Positions 49,813 through 64,000 of a stretch of DNA of 64,000 nt are shown one piece after another. The stretch's first letter is position 1; each line of letters begins with the position of its first letter. The position numbers and the translations under genes are program-made. The notes below the pieces were generated by a model. That model ran no database searches, was not told the DNA's origin, and was given only the letters and a program-made list of their open reading frames with translations. This DNA comes from Acidobacteriota bacterium. GTDB lineage: Bacteria > Acidobacteriota > Vicinamibacteria > Vicinamibacterales > UBA2999. The stretch covers positions 1-64,000 of the forward strand of contig VFZN01000005.1 of NCBI GenBank assembly GCA_016871195.1. Direction: 5' to 3'.

Positions 49813-49831
49813 GGCCTTGCGTCTGACGCTT

Positions 49832-50205
49832 ATGTCGTATCCAACGAATCTGCAGTACACGAAAGAACACGAATGGGTGCTGGTCGACGGCCAGACCGCC
49901 TCGGTCGGCATCACCGACTTTGCGCAGCAGCAGCTCGGTGATGTGGTGTACGTCGACCTCCCTGAGGTCGGTGCAACAGTCGAGGCTGGCCGGAATTTCG
50001 GGACCATCGAGAGCGTCAAGGCCGTCTCCGACCTTTATGCGCCCGTCACAGGTACGGTGATCGAGGTCAATACGGCCCTGAAGGACAGCCCGCAGGATCT
50101 CAACCAGCGCCCCCACGACGCGTGGATGATCAAGGTGTCGCTCGTCGACGGCGGTGCGATGGTCGAGCTGATGGATGCCGCGGCGTATGCGGAGGTCGCC
50201 AAGTA

Positions 50206-50206
<1 letters not shown>
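49832..50206 (+). CDS. gcvH: Glycine cleavage system H protein (lipoyl carrier)
   Basis: This 124-residue carrier has the lipoylation site in [16 protein letters not shown], where Lys is the modified residue. It starts [15 protein letters not shown], as H proteins do, and ends in AYAEVAK. It shuttles the aminomethyl group from GcvP to GcvT in the cytosol. The stop TAG shares its last base with the GTG start of gcvP. Confidence 0.96.
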
Positions 50207-53084
<2,878 letters not shown>

Positions 53085-53085
<1 letters not shown>

Positions 53086-54655
53086 TGCGCGTACTCTCCA
53101 CCGCGCAGATGCGCGAGGCCGATCGGGCCACCATCCATGACCTCGGCATTCCCTCCATCGTCCTGATGGAAAACGCCGGGCGTCAGGTGGCTGCGGCAGT
53201 CGAAACACGGTTCGACTCCGAAGCGCCGCTGCGCATCGCCGTGTTGAGCGGGCGCGGCAGCAACGGCGGCGATGGCAGCGTTGCCGCTCGCGCCCTGCAT
53301 CAGAACGGTCACCGCGTCTCGCTCTATCTCATCGGGACGGTGACCACGGTCACGGGAGACGCCCGGCTCAACCTCGATATTCTCGGACGGTTGCAGGTGC
53401 CCGTGTTCGAGGTGGCGACGGCGGGCGACTGGGAGCTGCATGCGTCCGAGGTGACCCGGCACGACGTCATTATCGATGCCCTGTGCGGCACAGGCCTCTC
53501 AGGTCCGCTCACCGGGCTCTTCGCGTCAGTCGTCGACGATGTCAATGCGTCGGACGTGCCGGTGGTGGCGATTGATCTGCCTTCGGGGCTGAGCGCAGAC
53601 ACCAGTGACGTGCCCGGGGCCGCGATCGAGGCCGTCGCGACCATCACCCTGGCGGCGCCCAAGCTGCCGCTGCTGTTGCCTCCCGCCGAAGAGCTCGCCG
53701 GCGATGTGGTGATCGCAGACATCGGCATTCCACACGAGATCATGGCGGCGCTCGACGGTGACCACACCGAGTTCCTCTCGCGCGACGAGCTGCGCCCGAT
53801 GGTCAATCCGCGACCCGCCGACTCGCACAAGGGGGACTACGGTCGCGTTCTGATTGTCGCCGGGTCGATGGGGAAGACCGGGGCCGCCGTGCTGGCGGCG
53901 CACGGCGCGCTTCGGTCAGGTGCGGGACTGGTGACCGTCGCCTGTCCCCAGTGCTGCCTGCCCATGGTGGCCGCGCAGGGGCTTGAGTTCATGACGCTGG
54001 GGCTACCGGAACTCGCGGACGGTGGGCTGGCTCCGGCCGCGGTCGAGTGTATCCTCGAGGCTGACGCCGACGTGGTCGTCATCGGTCCCGGTCTGGGACG
54101 TGCGCGCTCCACGCAGGACGTCGTGCGTGCGTTGGTGGCTCGCTGCGGGGCTCCGATGGTCATCGATGCCGATGCCCTGTTTGCGTTCAGCGAAGGCGCC
54201 GGTGCTTCATTGACGGGCAGCGACGAGCGCGTCCGCATCATCACGCCCCATGCCGCCGAGATGGCGCGCCTCGTCGGGGCCACGGCCGATGATGTTCACG
54301 CCCATCGGGTCGACGTCGCTCGCCGCACGGCCGTCGACCGCCATCTGCATGTCGTGCTCAAGGGACACCGCACCCTTGTGGCGTCTCCGGACGGACGCCT
54401 CGCGATCAACCCGACCGGGACCCCGGGCATGGCGACCGGCGGGACGGGCGATGTGCTGGCTGGTGTACTGGGCAGCTGGCTCGCGCAGACGATGGATGCC
54501 GAGGTCGCGGCATGCCTGTCGGTGTTTCTGCATGGCGCCGCCGGCGAGCTGGCCGCCCGTGACGTGGGCGAGGTGGCGATGCTGGCCAGCGATGTGGTCG
54601 ATCACCTCGGCGACGCCCTGCTCGAGCTCACCGCAGACGAGCGCGCAGGCCGCGC

Positions 54656-54659
<4 letters not shown>
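53085..54659 (+). CDS. nnr: Bifunctional NAD(P)HX epimerase/ADP-dependent dehydratase Nnr
   Basis: This 524-residue repair enzyme works on hydrated NAD(P)H. The N-terminal YjeF_N epimerase domain covers residues 1-210 (AQMREADRATI, VLSGRGSNGGDG). The C-terminal carbohydrate-kinase-like dehydratase domain covers 225-510 (SHKGDYGRVLIVAGS, TPHAAEMARL and NPTGTPGMATGGTGDVLAG). It starts with GTG at the last base of gcvP and overlaps tsaE by 4 nt. The nnr-tsaE pairing is common in bacteria. Confidence 0.94.
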
Positions 54660-59566
<4,907 letters not shown>

Positions 59567-59612
59567 GAAGGATGACGGCAGGGCGCCGATGCCGACAGTA
59601 TACAGGGAAGTG

Positions 59613-60527
59613 CTACTCGCTCCGTTGCGCCCGGGTCAGGAACTGCAGAGGGTTGAGCACCCGTCCGTTGACGCGTACTTCATAATGCAGGTGCGGTCCG
59701 GTGGCACGTCCGGTGGCACCCACCAGCCCGATGAGTTCGCCGCGCTTCACCGTCTGGCCTTTGGATGCCCGGAATGCCGACAGGTGACCATACCGGGTTT
59801 CGATACCGAAGCGGTGGTGGATGACCACGAGGTTGCCGTAATCCCCTGAATACGAGGCCAGTTCAACCGTGCCATCGGCCGTGGCATAGACCGGATCCCC
59901 GCGGTCGGCTGAGATGTCGAGACCGGGATGATAATCGGGGGCGCCGGTCAGCGGATCGCTGCGGCTCCCGAGCGTCGACGAGAGCCACCCGCGCGTCGGC
60001 CAGATGGAGGGGGTGGCCGCGGCCAGGGTGTTACGCCGGTCGAGGTCGGTGCTCACGGTGCGCAACTGCGTTTCCAGGCCCTTGAGGAGTTCCTCGAGCA
60101 AACTGAAGGTGTTCTCTGGAGACGTGAACGCGGTGGTCAGGGACCGACCCGGAGTGGCGGCCGTGGTGCCACCCATCGCGCGGTTCTTCACGATGGCCGG
60201 TAGCTTTTCCATGGCGGCCTGCAGCGACGCCTCGACGGAGGCCTTGCCTCCGAGGTCGGAAACCGCCGACTGGAGGGCGGCGATCTGGCCGGTGAGTTCC
60301 TTAGTGGCCTCGCGGTAGCTCTGGTTTTCCTGTTGCAGCGCCAGATTGGCAGCGGCGAGGGCCCTGACATCGGCCCACGTCTTCCAGGCGATGCCCATGC
60401 CGACCAGCGTGGGCAGGCTCATCAGGACCACCACCATCCCCCCGACCGTCCTCAGTGCAAGGGTGAACTGCCGGGTCGAGCCGGTGGCGGGATTGACGAG
60501 AGTGACCTGAAAGCGTCGGCGTGTCAT
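59613..60527 (-). CDS. M23-family (LytM) peptidase with N-terminal anchor and coiled coil
   Basis: This 304-residue envelope protein has one N-terminal membrane helix ([20 protein letters not shown]), then a coiled coil (about residues 60-110) and a C-terminal LytM domain. Zinc ligands are in HPGLDIS and HLHYEV, both intact, so it should cleave peptide crosslinks of peptidoglycan. Start at 60527 ([13 protein letters not shown]) is preferred over an ATG 33 nt upstream. Confidence 0.87.
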   Translation of the reverse strand: MTRRRFQVTLVNPATGSTRQFTLALRTVGGMVVVLMSLPTLVGMGIAWKTWADVRALAAANLALQQENQSYREATKELTGQIAALQSAVSDLGGKASVEASLQAAMEKLPAIVKNRAMGGTTAATPGRSLTTAFTSPENTFSLLEELLKGLETQLRTVSTDLDRRNTLAAATPSIWPTRGWLSSTLGSRSDPLTGAPDYHPGLDISADRGDPVYATADGTVELASYSGDYGNLVVIHHRFGIETRYGHLSAFRASKGQTVKRGELIGLVGATGRATGPHLHYEVRVNGRVLNPLQFLTRAQRSE

Positions 60528-60601
60528 CACAGGGCGGAGATGACCGGCATCTCCATCCACGAGACTAGCACGAGCAGCGATGAGGCCAGCAACGGTGGGT
60601 G

Positions 60602-62104
60602 TCAGTCCACCAGCCGATACTGGAGCGCCTCGGCCATATGCGCCGGCGTCACGCCCGTTGATTCGGCGAGATCAGCAATCGTGCGAGCCACCCGAATCAC
60701 GCGGTGGTAGGCCCTGGCGGAGAGGTGAAGCGTAGTCGCCGACCGTTCGAGAAACTGGCGGGCGTCGCTCGATACCGCTCCCACGCGCGACAGTTGTCGC
60801 GCGCTGAGCCGCGCGTTGAGCGCCCGCTGACGGCGCCACTGGCGCTCGCGACTCGCCACGACCCGTTGGCGCACCGTGACTGAGGTTTCCGGTTCATCGG
60901 TCGAGTCATTGAGGTCGGCCGGGGTGACGGGGGCCACTTCCACCGTCAGGTCCATGCGGTCTCGCAGGGGCCCTGACACACGAGCGCGATAGCGGCTGAC
61001 CATGGTCGGAGTGCAGCGGCAGGCCCGTGCCTGACTGCCGGCGTATCCGCACGGGCAGGGATTCATCGCCCCTACCAGCATGACGAGGGCAGGGAAGGTG
61101 ACCGCGCGTGCCGCTCGGGCGAGGCAGATGCGGCCCTCTTCAACGGGCTGGCGAAGCGCGTCAAGGACGCGACGTTCAAATTCAGGCATCTCATCGAGAA
61201 AGAGCACCCCGTGGTGGGCCAGGCTGACCTCCCCCGGGCGGGGGAGGCTACCGCCGCCGATGAGGGCAGCCTCTGATACGGTGTGATGCGGAGCCCGGAA
61301 TGGCCGATGCGACAGCAGCCCGCCTCGAACGCCGAGTTGTCCGGCGACGGAATGCAGCGTGGTGACCTCGAGGGCTTCATCAAATGACAGGGGAGGCAGC
61401 AGCGTGGGCAGGCGCCGGGCCAGCATGGTCTTGCCCGAGCCGGGTGGTCCCGTCATGAGCAGGTTGTGACCACCGGCCGCCGCCACCTCGAGGGCTCGCC
61501 GACCGAATGCTTGGCCCCGCACGTCGCTCAGATCGACGTCCTCAGAAACGTCCGGTCGGGCCGGCGCTGCATCCAGCGTCGGCCACTCGTGAGGGGGCTG
61601 CCGCAGCCGCGCCACTGCGTCGGCGAGGGTCTGCACGGGCAGCAGGCGTACTCCGTCAACCACCGACGCCTCAGCGGCGTTGTCGAGTGGCAATAGCAGC
61701 GCGGCATCTCCCGATGCCCGGGCCAGAATGGCCACCGGGAGGATGCCACGAGCGGGGAGAATGTGTCCGTCGAGCGACAGTTCGCCCACGACCCGGATGC
61801 GTGTCAGCGATTCGGGTGACAGGAGTCCGGACGCCGCCAGAATTCCCAGAGCAATGGGCAGGTCGAACGCCGTGCCCGCCTTCCGCACATCTGCAGGGGC
61901 AAGATTGATGACGATGCGATGCTGGGGAAACTCGAGGGCCGAGTTACGAATCGCCGCATCGACGCGGTCGCGACTCTCCTTGACCGAGGTATCAGGCAGG
62001 CCCACAAGCAGGAAGCGGGGCAGGCCGGTGCCAATGTCAACCTCGACGCTGACCGGATGGGCCTCGATGCCGATGACCGTAGCACTCTGAACGGTGGCAA
62101 GCAT
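60602..62104 (-). CDS. comM: ComM/YifB-family AAA+ Mg-chelatase-like ATPase
   Basis: This 500-residue protein begins with the typical MLATVQSATVIGIEAHPVSV (start 62104, GGGAGC upstream). An N-terminal Lon-like fold is followed by an AAA+ domain with Walker A GPPGSGKTML, the segment RPFRAPHHTVSEAALIGGG and a CPCGY zinc motif. ComM is a hexameric helicase that promotes branch migration when transformed DNA recombines. Together with comEA at 46125 it fits a naturally competent organism. Confidence 0.93.
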   Translation of the reverse strand: MLATVQSATVIGIEAHPVSVEVDIGTGLPRFLLVGLPDTSVKESRDRVDAAIRNSALEFPQHRIVINLAPADVRKAGTAFDLPIALGILAASGLLSPESLTRIRVVGELSLDGHILPARGILPVAILARASGDAALLLPLDNAAEASVVDGVRLLPVQTLADAVARLRQPPHEWPTLDAAPARPDVSEDVDLSDVRGQAFGRRALEVAAAGGHNLLMTGPPGSGKTMLARRLPTLLPPLSFDEALEVTTLHSVAGQLGVRGGLLSHRPFRAPHHTVSEAALIGGGSLPRPGEVSLAHHGVLFLDEMPEFERRVLDALRQPVEEGRICLARAARAVTFPALVMLVGAMNPCPCGYAGSQARACRCTPTMVSRYRARVSGPLRDRMDLTVEVAPVTPADLNDSTDEPETSVTVRQRVVASRERQWRRQRALNARLSARQLSRVGAVSSDARQFLERSATTLHLSARAYHRVIRVARTIADLAESTGVTPAHMAEALQYRLVD

Positions 62105-62247
62105 GCTCCCGGGTAGAGCAAGAGTCGCGCCAGTCCTGGACGGCCAATCACTCTGGTGGGATTCCGCAGCGGCGGCGACGGGCACACGGTAACAACTGCC
62201 TAGTGACCGCCGTCAACAGGTGGCGACAACTGCCGAAGGTGTGTGGG

Positions 62248-63999
62248 TTAGTCGTTGGCGTCGCGTTCAGACTGAATTACCAACCGCGTACCTATCGCGA
62301 GGGCTGAGGACGTCAGGCGGTTCCACGTCTTGAGGCTGTCGACTGATACGCGGTGGCGACGAGCGATGCTGCTCAGAGTGTCGCCCTTGCGCACCCGGTA
62401 GATGACACGGGTGGTGGCGGTGGCGCGCGAGGGGCGGAGGGACGCGGGTTCTGCGAGGGTGAGTGCCGTCTGTGGCAAGGGGGCGCCGGCCGCGCGTGCC
62501 AGCAGCGCGGCGGTCGGCATGCGCGGCACCAGCAGACGTTGCCCAGGTGCCAAGCGTGCCGAGGTGCGGAGGTGGTTGGCGTCCGCCAGGTCCGCGCGAG
62601 CGACGCGATGCCTTCGGGCGACGGCGGCCAGCGTCTCGCCACGCTTCACCGTGTGCCACTGAAGTGCATTGAGCTGATGCGGCTCGGCAGCGGCGAGCCC
62701 CGCTTTCACGGCGTCGGCCGTGCCGAGGGGCACCCGGACGCTATACTCGCCAGGCCGGATCGGCGTAGTCCATCGACGCAGTTCCGGATTGAGCTGCTGA
62801 ATTGTGTCGACCGAGGTCGATGTCCACTCGGCGACCCGCCGCAGGTCCACGGCTGGGGGCAGTGTCACAGTCTCGGTGCGCGTCACCGGCCAGGCGGGAA
62901 TATCGAAGCCATACTGTGCGGGGTTCCTCGCAATGAGGGTCGCCGCCAGAATCATGGGCACGTAATCGCGCGTCTCCCGCGGCAGGTAGCGTGTGGTCGC
63001 CGTGAGCGACCAGAAATCGGTGTTGCCGCTGCGCTTCATGGCGCGCTGCACGCGACCAGGGCCCCCGTTGTACGACGCCATGGCCAGGTGCCAGTTATCG
63101 AACATGCCGTACAGCGTCTTGAAGTAGCGTGCGGCCGCCACCGTGGATTTCTCCGGATCGGCCCGCTCATCAAGAAACCAGTCAGCCTGGAGTCCGTTCT
63201 CGAGCGCCGTGCCGCGCATGAACTGCCAGATGCCCCGAGCGCGCGTACGGGAGAGGGCCGACGTCTTGAAGGCACTTTCGACCAGGGGCACGAAGGCCAG
63301 GTCGGTGGGAAGACCTTCTGACTGGAACACATCGCGGACCATCGGCAGATACTGGGCGCCTCGCGCGAGCCCTTCCGTTAGGAACTCTCGCAATCGCCCC
63401 TGGAAAATTTCCACCCAGCGCAGGACCCGATCGTCGGAGGGGATGGGCAGGTCGTGCTCGGTTGTTTGCAGGTCGACCGCCACCGCCGACGCGGTCACCG
63501 CCGCGGGCGCAGCGCCGTCGCTGTTGTCGAGAGCGAGCAGCGTATCGATGGACGCCGGCTCGGATCGGGTCTCAGTGAAGCCATTGCCGGTCGCCATGGC
63601 ATCCTGCTCGAGTCGTCCAATCTGATCGACCAGTCGGAAAAGATGGGCTCGCAGGCGGGGATCTCGACGTACGTCGGCCGGGGCCTCGAGCAGCGTGTCG
63701 ACCGCGGCATCGAATGCCTGGCGCGCCTCGCCCAGATGGCCCTGTGAGAGCTCCGACTGACCGCGGGTGACGTGCGAATCAGCGGTAGCTAGCCGCTCAG
63801 GCAGCGGGTCAGCCGGCGCGGATGCCGGCAGGGGCGCGAGGACCGTTTCGGTCACCGGCGAGGCCACCGGCACCGAGGGCCCCTGGGCTGTCACGGGGCC
63901 TCGCGCCGCGCAGGCGACGCCGGCCGACAGGACCAGACACAGGGTCAGGCGAGTGAGGGCTGCCCGCGTGATACGCCAGGCCGACACAACCTGCGACAT
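62248..63999 (-). CDS. mltD: MltD-like lytic transglycosylase with LysM domains (start at window edge)
   Basis: This protein of at least 583 residues has a signal or lipoprotein-like N-terminus (SAGVAC; the residue at -3 is Gly, so the lipobox is imperfect). A helical stretch is followed by an SLT catalytic domain (catalytic Glu in PLVESAFKTSALSRT; ASYNGGPGRV). A YkuD-less tail carries two or more LysM repeats (WHTVKRGETLAAVARRH and YRVRKGDTLSSIARRH) that bind peptidoglycan. The ATG lies at the last bases of the window, so an earlier start cannot be excluded. Confidence 0.9.
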   Translation of the reverse strand: MSQVVSAWRITRAALTRLTLCLVLSAGVACAARGPVTAQGPSVPVASPVTETVLAPLPASAPADPLPERLATADSHVTRGQSELSQGHLGEARQAFDAAVDTLLEAPADVRRDPRLRAHLFRLVDQIGRLEQDAMATGNGFTETRSEPASIDTLLALDNSDGAAPAAVTASAVAVDLQTTEHDLPIPSDDRVLRWVEIFQGRLREFLTEGLARGAQYLPMVRDVFQSEGLPTDLAFVPLVESAFKTSALSRTRARGIWQFMRGTALENGLQADWFLDERADPEKSTVAAARYFKTLYGMFDNWHLAMASYNGGPGRVQRAMKRSGNTDFWSLTATTRYLPRETRDYVPMILAATLIARNPAQYGFDIPAWPVTRTETVTLPPAVDLRRVAEWTSTSVDTIQQLNPELRRWTTPIRPGEYSVRVPLGTADAVKAGLAAAEPHQLNALQWHTVKRGETLAAVARRHRVARADLADANHLRTSARLAPGQRLLVPRMPTAALLARAAGAPLPQTALTLAEPASLRPSRATATTRVIYRVRKGDTLSSIARRHRVSVDSLKTWNRLTSSALAIGTRLVIQSERDAND

Positions 64000-64000
64000 C

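Overview
The window is a GC-rich (about 65 %) bacterial chromosome segment. Dense same-strand operons with 1-4 nt overlaps, many GTG starts and the secreted-hydrolase content (M28, M13, phosphotriesterase-like, amidohydrolase, B3 metallo-beta-lactamase) fit an Acidobacteriota member, perhaps Vicinamibacteria. That taxonomy is inference; there is no rRNA here. The sequence is chromosomal core: ligA, metG, secA, guaB, ttcA, gcvTHP and rnpB are all present.

Layout. 1-3725 is an insertion-sequence scrapyard. A 5' part of an IS3-family (IS407-like) element sits inside an older IS3-type orfB remnant, followed by two divergent, conspicuously AT-richer DoxX-like membrane genes and then a decayed IS3-family element. 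3984-9288 and 9285-10355 carry secreted hydrolases (B3 MBL, PTE-like, M28) and an MBOAT/SGNH acyltransferase pair. 10525-11795 is an arsM-arsC pair, followed by a GT-C-like membrane protein, an ABC-F ATPase and an M13 lipoprotein peptidase. 17264-19665 is a decaying patch: an MBL-fold gene with two compensating homopolymer frameshifts and a TPR gene with two in-frame stops. 19705-35528 is a long run of mostly housekeeping genes on the + strand (ttcA, dtd, beta-barrel, dapF, DASS transporter, radC, larC, metG, TatD, polyprenyl synthase, ligA, htrA, NtrC-type regulator).

The most notable system is 35533-44150: a complete quinohemoprotein amine dehydrogenase (QHNDH) cluster in the order qhpG-qhpA-qhpD-qhpC-qhpB-qhpF-qhpE. 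QhpA (diheme cytochrome/beta domains), QhpB (propeller) and QhpC (small peptide-cofactor subunit) would form the periplasmic amine dehydrogenase. QhpD (radical SAM/SPASM) would make Cys-to-Asp/Glu thioether bridges in QhpC, QhpG (flavoprotein) would hydroxylate its Trp, QhpE (subtilisin-like) would cut the leader and QhpF (ABC exporter) would export the crosslinked peptide. Every bridge and cofactor residue I recall from the Pseudomonas/Paracoccus gamma subunit is present at the same spacing. The family is known from Proteobacteria; here the cluster follows an NtrC-type response regulator gene by 4 nt, and no AraC-type qhpR is seen.

Downstream lie the RNase P RNA gene (44155-44599), an amidohydrolase, a comEA/pseudopilin pair behind an excellent sigma-54 promoter match, a sigma-54-type AAA+ regulator lacking GAFTGA, and the glycine-cleavage operon gcvT-gcvH-gcvP-nnr-tsaE. 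The minus-strand block guaB, secA, M23 peptidase, comM and MltD-like LysM transglycosylase runs to the window end.
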